Shown: positions 1-10,355 of the stretch, in pieces
How positions within the stretch are numbered: the stretch's first letter is position 1
Layout of the letters: every line of letters begins with the position of its first letter
Source: Lentinula raphanica
Lineage: Eukaryota; Basidiomycota; Agaricomycetes; Agaricales; Omphalotaceae
Assembly (NCBI GenBank): GCA_027919835.1
Contig: JANVFP010000006.1
Location: 682,001-746,000, forward strand
Reading direction: 5' to 3'
Length of the DNA stretch: 64,000 bases
Program-made: the position numbers and the translations under genes
The notes under the pieces: model-generated
Seen by the model: the letters and a program-made list of their open reading frames with translations, nothing else
What the model was told of the DNA's origin: nothing
Databases searched by the model: none

Positions 1-369
1 CAGTCAGTAACTTAGTACAGAGCATTTAACAAGTGCACTGTGTGTACTTGAATTATTGATCAATCTATCATACACGCTTTATACCAGTGTAGGAAGTGTT
101 TGTTCTCTAGAAAGCAAGGCATTTGTACTTAGTAAAAGACTAGCGGTGCTAAGCGCACACCATATCATCTGGCATCACGGCATCAAGCAAAACTCTAAGT
201 TGGGCACAAAGTGCTGATTGTCCTTGTATTCTATGGCGACAGGAGCCATATTAATGCAGACGGTATGCAGGTATCGATAACTGAAAAACGTCTCTATATT
301 CTACTATCTGCTATGGTTCGAGGAACTCACAATTTGAAACGCTATGTCCAAGCAGCCTTATTACCCAGG
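1..369. other. Left edge, no gene supported
   Basis: AT-rich sequence before the first coding exons. I see no open frame with coding character. It may be the promoter and leader of the gene that follows, or the end of a gene outside the window. Confidence 0.4.
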
Positions 370-2112
370 ATGATAAACGGCAGAGATGCTCCTCCTATGC
401 CTCCCGAAGGTCACAGAAGCCACCGGAATAACCTCGCGGTTCGGCCAGAGACTTGGAGGCGCCTCGAAAACATTTACTCTCTAGACAACTTCGATTTTGA
501 AAATGTTGTCTCAAGTTGTAAGTGCCAATTCTCGAGTCAGCGGATAAATATGAACCTTGACTGTCCGGGTCGGCAGGGATTGACATGTTTTTCCCCTTCG
601 AACCACTACGAATGGATGACATGGACGAAGATAATGGGGACACTCTATCGATCCCTTGTCCTGGGACGAACTTCGACATCACGTATAGAGAAGAACGAAA
701 ACCGTCAAATCTCCAACGGTAAGATGATCTTCGGAATGACCATGGACGGATGAAGACTTACCCCAGCTTCGAGAATTGCTCCATGGGTCGACAACCTTGC
801 CCTCATGACTGTACAACGAATAATGCATCTCCTTTATCCGGGATCACATCCTTTCACTTTTACTCTGGCTGATGACAGAGATGATGATCGGCCGATATTT
901 CAACATTATTTGTGGTCGATACCAGAACACATACTGGAAGGATTACCCGAAGAGAATCGAAGACAAGTTCAATTCTCCTCCGTCATTGTTGCATTCCAAC
1001 CTCCATGGGTTTTATCGACGCAAGACATAAAAGAATTTTCAAAGTGCCGCTCGGTAGGTAATTCAGTCGTGCAAACCCTTCTAGGTCCTGAACTAGGCTC
1101 TCAGTTCCCGCCTTTCATAGAACCAGGACACGCAGTGAGTTTCTCATTTTTCAAGATACCGGAGTCATTCGCTAAGTATGAGCTTATTTGCAGTTTCCGA
1201 CATCGCTCGATAGTACACATAGACTTTGGGCAAAGGTTGATATCATTTCAACTATCATAAGGAGTTGTACTGATTCAGACGAACTTAGTTATGGGATCTC
1301 TGCGTAAGAAAGAATACACCGTGGTTTGTGTTGACATCGTACAACCATTGGACCTTTGGTATGTTCTCGAAAGGTCAGTACTTATCTGCACACATTGGAA
1401 AGGGGGTTTCATCCTTCCCTTCAGGTTGGACGTCTGCATTTGTATCTGGGGTTTACGAGTACAATCATCACCATCCCACTATAACCGAATGTTTGACCTA
1501 CTGGATTGCTTCAGCCATGCGATTGGCCACGACACTCCGATGTCCCAAGGTGTGTGAAGAGCCTTCGAATTTAGAGACACCATGCACGGTGTACGATGTA
1601 ATGGCAGAGTGGCCAGAAGCTGCTCTCGCCCTAGCTCTTCTTGATCAGAACTCTCCGGATTAATTTCTTCATGTAGGTCCCTGAACCCGTCCATCTTCCG
1701 CCTATTCAAATTATTGCTCGCAGTCGCGCTGATATTTCCGACCCAGAAATGTCGGAGTCGAATTGGGATGGGAAAAGCGAAGGTAAAGGTTAAAGCAATG
1801 CCAGTAACATAGTGGCCGCTAACTTTGTGTATTATAGAGGCAGGTTCCGTCGCCCGAGGTATTTACAATTCGGACAGAGAGTTGTCACCCCCGGTAACCG
1901 ATGCTGGCCTGTCTAACGAGGGTCCAACTGCTCCAGTCCATAGGTCAAAGCTATATCTCGAACACGTCCAGAAATGGATGAATGAGACCATCGATAGCAA
2001 TGACATAGAACCCATTGACCCTGATCCCAATCAACAAATTGTGGACGATGACATGTTTCTTTACACAAGTCAGACGACTTTCAACGATGGAGAATGGCTC
2101 GTCCCGAATTGA
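370..2112 (+). CDS. Basidiomycete-specific hypothetical protein, probably disrupted at its 5' part
   Basis: The function is unknown. I recognise the middle as a large uncharacterised family of mushroom-forming fungi from the motifs VAFQPPWVLS, THRLWAKLWDLC, WFVLTSYNHWTFGMFSK and GWTSAFVSGVYEY. These are joined cleanly across introns at 1054-1104, 1135-1193, 1236-1288 and 1374-1424. The downstream exons are less certain, with introns near 1549-1676 and 1787-1837, and the last frame stops at 2112. Upstream, 370-517 and 577-718 (with FFPFEPLR) join in frame. The conserved-looking LPQLRELLHGSTTLPS at 758-805 is in another frame, is followed by TGA (806) and TAA (821), and then shifts to the frame of PGSHPFTFTLADD. 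No pair of GT-AG sites repairs this. The gene may be a decaying copy, or may start later, at the ATG at 805. The start is a guess. Confidence 0.5.
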
Positions 2113-2232
2113 GGATCATAGTATGTAGCAAATTTATCGTCCTTTTCCGTAGATAATGCTATTTTTTGGTCTGTGATAATCATAATGTATCGTATCATAG
2201 AAATACATAGTGCGCTCCCAAAGGTTCAACAA

Positions 2233-3490
2233 CTAGTACTTGAGAGATGAGGTATTCGACCCAATGTGGACTGTATCCGGTTTAGCGAGCTGCTGGAAGG
2301 GTTTGTAAACTCGATCCCTCGAGGTACTCGTCTTCGGAGGAGCGATCTTTCAAATGTTCAGTGCTGGTATCAGAGTTATGTTTAGAAAACACTTACTGTC
2401 GTCATGTCGTTCAAATGAGGATGGAGAGATATATCCTGAACAGAGTAGAACTCCAGTAATAGAGACAGTGCATCTGCTCTGGTGTTGAACCCGGGTATCT
2501 ATGCCAAGACAACACGCTTACCTGCTACATTTTGGACTTCAGTCTCTGAGAGTGCAAAAAATTCAATCGCCAGTCTCGATGCATCTGGTGAGGCTGCTTT
2601 ATGGGAAGGTGGTGTTGGCAGCGACGCTGAAGGTGCGGAGAAGGATATTCGTGCATCAAGCGGAAGTGAATTGGGCCCTTCTGCTATGTACTGCGCAAGG
2701 ACGAAACAGGCTGCGGCAATGATTCGTGGTGGGTATAATATACATAGTGGAGTGCGATACCTATTATTAGATTAACATTGAAGAGAAAACTGGCATCAAG
2801 TGCTAGAAACTCACGAATCGTGTGCAAATGTCCAGGCATAATCTTGAACAGTACGATCATCCGGACTGGAGACGAAAAGGTCCACTAGCTCCGCATGAGG
2901 ACTCTCGACAGTGAAATCAAAACAGATCGCCTGCAGGAGGTATTCCTCCGTTACAAGTATTGCGGTTTGATACTGGTCGACCTCCTGCAATAGAGTAGGG
3001 GAGACGAACATGAAAGAGGTAAGTGCGCTAACATACCTTGCAATCTGAAGGAATATCCACTATGTCAACACTCGTCAGTTTTGAGTGGTACACCTTCGCA
3101 ACATCCCTGAGTTTTCTTCCGCACTCCTCTGTTTTCGTTGCTAAAAAGACACAAGTTGCGGCGACGTCCTGACTATAAGCTTTGCGACAAGCATCTTCGA
3201 GACATGTATCGATTCTTACTTGCCGATGAAAATCTTGCAGAGAATATCGCATGTAAAATCTGTGAAACCAGGTGGCAGCAGTGAATAGAGCGGGAGATGG
3301 ACTAATCTTGACTCAATAATTTAAGACACCAATCGCAGATATGGACTGACAGTTTGAGAGAAGTTCCTAACCGAAAAAGAAACTCAACACCTCTGGCTAG
3401 ATCATAAAGGGTTTTGTCCAAAGGTTCAGTTGAGTTGGGAGAGTGATAAAGCGCTTCTATGGGAAAGAGCCATTGATTGTCTTTGGACAT
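2233..3490 (-). CDS. CTK2: Cyclin of the CTK2 / cyclin K type
   Basis: This is a cyclin subunit of the type that activates RNA polymerase II CTD kinases. The first cyclin fold carries ARGVEFLFRLGTSLKL, then PSPALFTAATWFHRFYMR and DVAATCVFLATKTEECGRKL. The second fold has EEYLLQAICFDFTVESPHAE and RIIAAACFVLAQYIAEGP. Splicing joins six or more exons. Two clear introns begin after FHRQ and after PSDCK (3036-2985), and the C-terminal exon ends KPFQQLAKP...SSLKY with the stop at 2233. The ATG at 3490 begins MSKDNQWLFPIEAL, where family members usually begin; the frame stays open further upstream but offers only GTG. The TKTEECGRKL variant points to the CTK2 branch rather than animal cyclin T. The partner kinase is not in the window. 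Confidence 0.82.
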
Positions 3491-4559
3491 CGGAGACGAG
3501 ATATTTGCAAGGTCAAGTTGTTGAAGTTGAAGTAATACCAAATGAAAATAGCTAAGGTCTGCACGTGACACTGCGCCACGTTTCGTGGTCCTCGGACTTG
3601 AATTCGTGATGACAAAGGTACTACACTGTACTTACACGCCCTGGTTCCAGAAATGCCCAGAAATTATCCCATACTCCATCGTCTCTATCCAATTCAACGT
3701 ATCGGAATAGTTAAGCTCTAAAGTGACCGTGAGTCAAGGATGGTCTGGACCTAACGAAGGTACGTTGCGTTCTCCAACGAGTTGAAGTAGATGATGATAT
3801 ACATGATATCTCCCAAATACTCGGGTCTTATTTCAGTTGCTCTTTCTTCCTGTAGGTCTGCTCTTTGTTGTTTGGCTTATCTTTACACCACAAAGCATGA
3901 GAATAATATTTGCATACGGAGTCTAATTGCGGGTGTGGCCATACAATGTTTTTGACCTTCGAATGTGATTGACTAACATTCTGTCTTCTTGATCCTGAAA
4001 GGGTTTTGTTCTCGGGAACTCTAAAGCTCAATCGGCTACGTTCCAGCCCGAAAAGGTTGTAGCTGCTGAAGTTGTACCTTGTTCTTCAATTCTATACTAT
4101 GTCCACGAAGTTCAAGACTTGACAAGCTTTCGAACCCCTCAAGACTCAAGAACGACGCGTATCCGATGATCTCTACCGATCTAGGTCTCGGTCTTCGGTC
4201 TTTGCTCGCTCGTTTACGCCGTTGAAGTGTGAGCTGCAGGGAACAGAAGGAACGTAGAGGGCTAGGTGGGGCACAATTCACTCGTTAACTTATCCGTCGG
4301 TTTTCAATCTTCGGCGATTGCCCGCAATCTAGACCATGAAAGTAAGTTACCTCCTGGTTACCTCCTTCACCAGTTCTGCCTGGAAAACGGACGCTTTAGG
4401 CGGCGACTGCAAAAGCGCTCAACAATACACTACTCATTCTACAAAATTCTCATGTCGGTGAACAAGATTCCAAAGGTCGCTTTATGCAACAGGAATGCAA
4501 TACATAGAATGTTGTCATTATCTTTCTTCGAAGTGCTTCGGATGCGCGCATCTCACACA
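3491..4559. other. No supported gene
   Basis: This stretch lies between the cyclin start and the stop of the small cysteine-rich gene. Several short open frames exist on the minus strand (for example 4036-4281, rich in Arg, Lys and Leu), but none shows a domain, a clean start or a splice pattern. The cyclin promoter must lie at the left end. Confidence 0.4.
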
Positions 4560-5068
4560 TCATCGCAAACCGGCCCTGTAGCAGCTTGGACATACGTTGT
4601 TGATCAAAGGATCTTGAAGCAACTGTTACCACATTATCCTCCACCAGGCGCAAAGCACTCACTATACTGCTCGGGAAATTGACGACTAGAAAAGAGGATA
4701 CATGAGCGTGGAGCGCTTCTGATGATCTCGCAATGTGCTCACTACTGCCAGCAGGTTTTGGAGCAGTTGGGGCCACAGTCTGGCGGGTGGTAAGCACTGA
4801 ACTTGCAGTATCGGTCGGCACACGGTATCTGATCAATATAGCTCAGTATGACCCTATCCAATTCCGAGTCACCGAGAGGACCACATCCTCACCAATTCGT
4901 CTGGCTGTGATATCACCAATCAGATGGAAGCTGTGAATCTTGGCACAGAAATACGACGAACCTCTCTGATGACGTGCCCACAACGACTGTAGGTGTTCTG
5001 TACTCTGATTGTGGCGTTAGAGAGTAGACAAGTATAGGGGGATGACCTTACTGCCTGTATCGACACAT
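4560..5068 (-). CDS. Small cysteine-rich protein (76 aa, six exons) of an uncharacterised fungal family
   Basis: I assembled this gene from six short exons: 5068-5052, 5004-4962, 4904-4893, 4828-4746, 4685-4663 and 4612-4560. All five introns are GT-AG and 47-64 nt long, phases match, and coding length is 231 nt including TGA. The product starts MCRYRQV, then has SRCGHVIRE, the 12-nt exon PDEL, IPCADRYCKFSAYHPPDC, GPNCSKTCW, RQFPEQYNPL and finally NNVCPSC. It has nine cysteines (2, 14, 27, 32, 42, 46, 50, 67, 70) and several histidines, and no signal peptide. I recall many unnamed fungal proteins with this CGH...CKFS..HP...TCW..PEQY...CPSC signature. The spacing of Cys and His suggests zinc binding, which is inference. 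No function is known to me. Confidence 0.7.
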
Positions 5069-5153
5069 TGTTACTTGTAGTTGGGTTGAGTGCGTACGAT
5101 AGTAGTAGAGAAACAAACAGCAAAATTGCTATGGTTATTCCCCAGCATTCTCT

Positions 5154-5161
5154 CTTTTATA
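5154..5161 (-). promoter_or_regulatory. TATA box of the small cysteine-rich gene
   Basis: The minus strand reads TATAAAAG here, 86-93 bp upstream of the ATG at 5068. That leaves room for a start site and a short leader. It is one of two perfect TATA boxes I noticed; most genes in the window lack an obvious one. Confidence 0.5.
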
Positions 5162-6263
5162 CCAGCTTTTCAAAAGGGCCGATATCTTTGAACTCAGGTC
5201 GTCCATTGGACAATCGATCAGGTCTATGTCGGCCCGTTAGAGATTTTGTATTTTATAGAGACCGCTTCGAAAATCACATACTTTTTAACTGAGATCCGAC
5301 CAACCAACAACTTCTCTTTGTGCTCATGTTTTCATTGCGTCATTAGGCAAGCCTAGATGTTTCCTTTGGGCCATGAAAAGCGAGTATCGTCGTGAACACA
5401 TCATAATGAATCATCGGAATCTCACAACCTGTTTTGTGCAACTGGTATAATACAATTAACAATGAAAAATACGCCACTGCGAGGAAGGAAATTCGAGGAA
5501 TACAGAAAGTACAAGAAAGATACATATAGACCACTAGTACTACTCGGTTATTTGAACGATCGGGCGGTGATTTGCGAAGTCATCTGAGATTCGCTACAAG
5601 GTATCACTCAATCATCCAAGCTCGGACTGCAGTGGCATGTTGCTTCGTGATAGGACTGATGGCAGTACCATGGGGTGCTATCTATCATCGTGTTCCCCAC
5701 CTCTGGAAAAAATTTGAGTGATTTCTGACGGAGGAATAAGTAATGAGAATATGGCAAATCTTCCGATAGTAAAAAACTCAAAGATGTTCAAGGCCGCATT
5801 CGTCACTCGTGCATGTGTGTGCTTGCTCCTGGCTTTTATGATGGGACAGGACGACTCCACACAGGCGAATGGGGAGCATCATATTCTCGAGCTCGAGCAG
5901 TCACTCCAGGCCACTCCCCGCCACTCCTCGCCACTAGTAGACCACGACGGAAACAGACAGAAGATCATCATCAACCGTCATGAGGTTGCCTGATGATAAC
6001 CCGATATTGCGGAAAATCTGATTGCGTAGACGATGCAGAAACGACCTTCCGAACAATGTGTGACGGGTTAATAACTGATCATAAACGTGGTGGCTACATA
6101 TCAAAGCTTCAGCTCCAAGTGTATCGATTTTGGTAAAAAAAAAATTAAAAACATAGAACGGACAGAAAGAAGTACGATGCACATATGCAAGAAAACACGC
6201 GCAATATGTTACAAGTCAAAAGGAGTCAAACGCCCAAAAGTGGGAAATCAGTCGCCTGAGGTT
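5162..6263. other. No supported gene; short 10-bp tandem repeat
   Basis: This lies between two minus-strand genes. The short open frames have no family resemblance. At 5910-5939 there are three imperfect copies of a 10-mer, GCCACTCCCC, GCCACTCCTC and GCCACTAGTA. I see no transposon ends. Confidence 0.35.
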
Positions 6264-7723
6264 TTATCCTGCAAACATGCCGACTAGATATTGACTCACG
6301 CCTTCCGGAGTCAGAGAACCCACGTCGCTGAACACGAGCGAAATTAGATCAGGCCTGAGGTACGAGGACAAGCCTGGTCAGTTTTTCCGAGCGGACAAAT
6401 AGCCTGTGGCAGTACCTTGTATAATCAACGTCAGGGTTGTTTCGAGCTATGTCTTCCTGTGTTATCCTGATCGGACTGCCGTTGTCAGAAGAGACGGAAG
6501 AAGACTTGGAAGGAAGGCCGGAAGAGGCTGGAAGAGCTCTAGCACCCAGAGCTTGAGGGAAAGACAGGACGCCGGGATTATGACTTGGAAGATCATACTG
6601 TGAAAGTGGGAACATCCGATGAAATTTGTAGCTAATTTGGGAAAGATGAGCCCATTCCCAAGAACCGGGGGGAAGAAGATAAAGACCTTTCGGCGAGTGC
6701 ATAGAATGGTTTATTCGCGGCCTTTGCTATGATTGCTATTTGGTTGCTTCCGACTGCATTTACGAGCCCCCCACTCTCAACAACCGCCTCAGAGCCGACG
6801 AGCACGAAGTCGACTTTATCTATTGCATACGCAACCGCAGAGTCCAACACGACTGTGCAGGGAATACCTGCAGCCGTCAACATCTCCGCGGTCTTGATTC
6901 TTTTAATGCGGTCAATGATCAACAGCGGAGACAGTTAGAAACGCCTACCCCAAGCCCCGTGGTCTTGCCTCCGTTACAAAAACTGGAAAAAAGAGGACAT
7001 GAGAAATGGAACATTCGCATGTCGCATTTGATCCCGAAATTGCACCTGATATTCGTTTCCTTTTATGAGCTAGTAAAAGAGTTTGGAGAACCACCCTTGA
7101 GTAGGAGTGGGTCAAAATCTGGGCGAACAGGCCTAGCTCATTTCAACCAATCGATAAAGCAAGAACTAGGGCTCACCACAGAATCATCTTTGATGAAATC
7201 AAATGCCAGTTCCGCAATCTTTGTCCGGTATGTCAACGCCTGTTCAGCATACTGCTGACCGTGCCGAATAAGTTCTGTTTTCAACTCCGAGAAACTCTGA
7301 GAATCAACTTTGATAAAATATCATACCAAGCGGGAACTCCATTGCTCACCGCCGCGTCTTGGGGGAATGATGTGATGAACTCGATGAAAAGTTCGCATCC
7401 AGCGTTCAGACCTATTGGGTTCGATGTTTGTCTACTCAAAGCTTCCGCACCACCCTTGAGCTCATTGAGCAGCTCAAACATTGTTCCCGCTAGGCGGCAC
7501 CAAGATCGGATTAAGCCTGATTAAGCGTACCCGAAGACTATGACACGAGGAAAATGTACCGTTCGAGTGCATCATCATTTCGGTCAAGGCAAGTATGGCA
7601 GCTAGCGGAGTCGAAAGCTTGTGACTTGGCTTCATAAATTTCGTAGCACAAATCAAGACCGAGACGTACATTCTCATTTTTCAGCAAACTTTGATAGGAC
7701 TCGTAGATTTGGAAATCAGCCAT
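6264..7723 (-). CDS. GCN3: Translation initiation factor eIF2B subunit alpha
   Basis: This is the regulatory alpha subunit of eIF2B, the guanine nucleotide exchange factor for eIF2, which senses phosphorylated eIF2alpha in the cytosol. The product starts MADFQIYESYQSLLKNEN and continues after an intron as LSTPLAAILALTEMMMHS. It then shows the helical region SFSELKTELIRHGQQYAEQA, the Rossmann-like core VFVTEARPRGLG, TAAGIPCTVVLDSAVAYAID, VDFVLVGSEAVVESGGLVN and NKPFYALAE, then YKFHRMFPLSQYDLP. The last exon reads PDLISLVFSDVGSLTPEG and stops at 6264-6266. It holds at least seven exons. Compared with human or yeast alpha there is a Ser-rich insertion (SKSSSVSSDN) before the C-terminal exon. No frame damage is seen. 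Confidence 0.9.
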
Positions 7724-9201
7724 TTTCGCGTAGTTCGATCTGGAAAGTCGATTTTGTTCCGCCGTTTTTGCAATACGCAGTCGTTCAGGCAGACGATGGC
7801 AAACGGTCAGAGTTGATGTCAGAAGGAACTTGCTAAATCAGGGAGTCATATTTGTGCGCTTAAGTCACGAGAGCGCTAAACATCTACATCTTACGTCCGA
7901 TGCCTTGCAAGTTGCCAGTCGACTGTCGCGGCTTCCCTACCTCGCTCGACGCTCGTTGAGCCTCAAACTTATGCCATAATAAGACTAAAAATGCGGCAAG
8001 ACCCAACAGTTGTACACATTGGATCAGCGAGCTTGCCGTTGAGCTTTACCTGAGATTCAGAATTGTCCGAGTATAATACCGAATATCCTTCAATACCGCT
8101 AACCCCTTCAAATAACTTGTACGAACTGTCGTTCGTGGTTTACCAAACGTCACACTTTCAGCGGCCACCGCTGGCTGCTGTAGCCTGTAGGCTGTTTTTG
8201 GTATGTAAGTACATAGTCGGTATAAGGGACTATTGAAGAGAACCACGTGGAGAGTGTCGGGATGGTATCGTAAGAATATAATACATGCAATACATATTCG
8301 GCCAAGGTTGGGAAGGGTTGGGACCTCCGACGCATTGACTTCTTATAGACCGCGTCGCGGCAGGTCGGTGTTGACGACAAGGGTCGAACTAAGTGGCGAT
8401 GAAAACGGTTAACCGTCTTTTTTGACCTTCAAACTTCTAAATGTTTTATTCAACGTCTTCTGTCCTTTAGAAAAGTTGCGGCATAAAATATAGACACAAT
8501 CTGCTTCGCATAACTGGCTATGCGATGAAGAACAGTTCTCTGCTCGTATGTATATGTAGATTTCCGAACTTTGAGTGAATCTGAGATGTAGACGGGTCAA
8601 GGTGTTTCAGGCATTAGCCAAGTATACGTTGCTACAGGAACCGTGACAACCTCAGTGCTTGATCCAAGGCGCAAGATCTAAGAGGGAGACGTTCGCATCG
8701 TCGAAAACTATAACTGTATACTAAGTATGTACACACAATTTAAAATTTTCCGAGAACTGTTGGTCGAAGCTTTTTTGCAGTAAGGTCAGGTCTTGAGACG
8801 AGCGTTGGAAGGAGCAAAGAAGACCAATTTGGGCAGAAAAGCCGAGAAGATTTTTCCGAAAAATAGAAGATTTTGACAGAAAGTTGCCTAAGAAGGGAAG
8901 GGGGTGTTCGGCGCCGTGGAACGTTTTGTAATGGGCGGGTCAATAATTCAAAAAAAAAATAAATGGCGAGCCGTGGCCCTTTTCGTCGGGCACTGATAAA
9001 GCCAGCCCTGTTATGCTTTTCCTTCACTTCGCTCTCTCCCTCTGAGTATCCGTTCCTACAACTTCGACTCATTGTTTTTATTCTTTTCTGGCCTGCTGTG
9101 CAACGGCTGAACATCTGTATCTGTGAGCGAAGCCTCGTTCCCTAGCGTTGGTCGCCCACTAATCACCAACACAGGCAAACGGAAGCTCACAACTGGACAG
9201 C
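7724..9201. other. No supported gene
   Basis: This 1.5-kb gap separates the divergent starts of eIF2B alpha and the 9.2-kb gene. It holds a perfect 12-bp palindrome, ACGGTTAACCGT, near 8404, and a CT-rich tract near 9015-9060 typical of a fungal core promoter. Minus-strand frames between 8380 and 7900 include one hydrophobic stretch (LGLAAFLVLLWHKFEAQR), but I could not connect it to a start codon. Confidence 0.35.
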
Positions 9202-9834
9202 ATGCAGGCATCACATTCCAAGCCCGAAGTCGTCTTCTCCAGCGACGTACGTAACATGGATGACTGGGCACGACGTACTCGCATCCCTTTGACCACCGCG
9301 GAAGCACTTGGGGCAACATATGCACGTGCTCACCGTTGGCTCCAGAGTCTGCGCCTACAGCTCATTCACAACCATAGTTGGAAGGACGTTTCTCCTTCTG
9401 ATCCTCGAATGCTCTTTTCCCTCGAAACATCCTCCATTTGGCGTTCTTCCGTCGGCCTCCCGGCTGGTCCTTCTTTGCGCCTGCAGCTTCCGGTTCATGC
9501 CAGCTCTTTTTTTTCTCCTGAACGACGCGTTCAATGGCAGATGGTCTTCCACAGTGATATCTTCGAATCTGTGCGAAAGATATGTCCTCCTATCAACGAC
9601 ATCCTCAGTCTCATCCAATGTCTCCTCACGGGCCTCGTCACGGTCGTATTTGAAGAACAGATGCCACAAGGCATCTATCGTACCACTCGTGGGCTTCCGC
9701 CCGTTGCTTGGGTCAATGCTAATGAAGCAATCCTGAACGAAATATTTGGGACTACGCACTTCAAGGCTTTGCGGAAAGCTTGCGCCGACACGGAGAGTGC
9801 GTATAAGCTCGAAGTGTTACCTCATCGCCGTTGA
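9202..9834 (+). CDS. Hypothetical protein, 210 aa, single exon
   Basis: I do not recognise the product. The frame is uninterrupted, starts at an ATG behind a CT-rich leader, and has balanced codon use. The protein is soluble-looking, with no signal peptide and no membrane segment. It has a mixed alpha-helical N-terminus (MDDWARRTRIPLTTAEALGA) and a C-terminal helical part containing GLPPVAWVNANEAILNEIFG and ending EVLPHRR. No cysteine clusters or catalytic motifs stand out. A 142-codon frame overlaps it in another register, but the 210-codon frame is longer and better placed. It may be lineage-specific. Confidence 0.6.
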   Translation: MQASHSKPEVVFSSDVRNMDDWARRTRIPLTTAEALGATYARAHRWLQSLRLQLIHNHSWKDVSPSDPRMLFSLETSSIWRSSVGLPAGPSLRLQLPVHASSFFSPERRVQWQMVFHSDIFESVRKICPPINDILSLIQCLLTGLVTVVFEEQMPQGIYRTTRGLPPVAWVNANEAILNEIFGTTHFKALRKACADTESAYKLEVLPHRR

Positions 9835-10355
9835 ATCGGAGTTCGAACCAAAAATGGAGAATCGCGGTCACCATCTTTCGCATCTTCACTCTGTATGAAT
9901 GTTATCACCAAAAACAACCCTCTCTTCCTTGCTAATCTTGCTGTCGTATTTTACTCTCCACGGGATTTTTTCGTTCTTCGTTTCTCCCGCAGCTAATTGT
10001 TTGCTGTCTCGAATTGCTTTCTGACCTTTGCATTGTCTACTTATCCACTCATATTGACCTCGTATGCATCTATTCGATCCACTATACATATAGATAACTT
10101 ATGTCGCTGCTACGTATAGGCCCCATCGCACTAATTCTCCCCTCTTCGCTTGCATGTATTCATATCCTTCTTAACGTAGTGTGTTCATAGTTACGAGATA
10201 GTACACTACGATTTTTGCTTTCTAGTTCATACAGTAGCTACATACAACCTCATACAACCAACCTCGCTTTATTGCTGTAAGCGCTTATTTAGACGCGCAG
10301 TGATTGGTAAAGAGGAAAAAAAGGTTTAACCGTGACCACCACCAACTACTCACGA
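9835..10355. other. 3' region of the 9.2-kb gene and MAP1 promoter
   Basis: AT- and pyrimidine-rich, with no coding signal. It presumably holds the terminator of the unknown gene and the promoter of MAP1. I see no perfect TATA box. Confidence 0.35.

Noticed and set aside
2482..2775. 97-codon plus-strand frame over the cyclin gene
   Set aside because: The minus strand here encodes conserved cyclin residues (ILYPPRIIAAACFVLAQ), so the plus frame is a shadow.
4036..4281. 81-codon minus-strand frame with a basic, Leu-rich product
   Set aside because: It has no domain, no matching splice sites to neighbours and no promoter, so chance is likelier.
5718..5993. 91-codon plus-strand frame with a short hydrophobic stretch
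   Set aside because: It ends in the 10-bp tandem repeat and shows no family resemblance, and a competing minus-strand frame covers the same bases.
8740..9114. 124-codon minus-strand frame upstream of the 9.2-kb gene
   Set aside because: It covers the CT-rich core promoter of the plus-strand gene. Its Arg/Ser/Leu bias follows from reading that tract backwards.
9308..9759. Overlapping frames of 142 (+) and 134 (-) codons within the 9.2-kb gene
   Set aside because: They overlap the longer 210-codon frame that has the best-placed ATG. Only one can be the main product.
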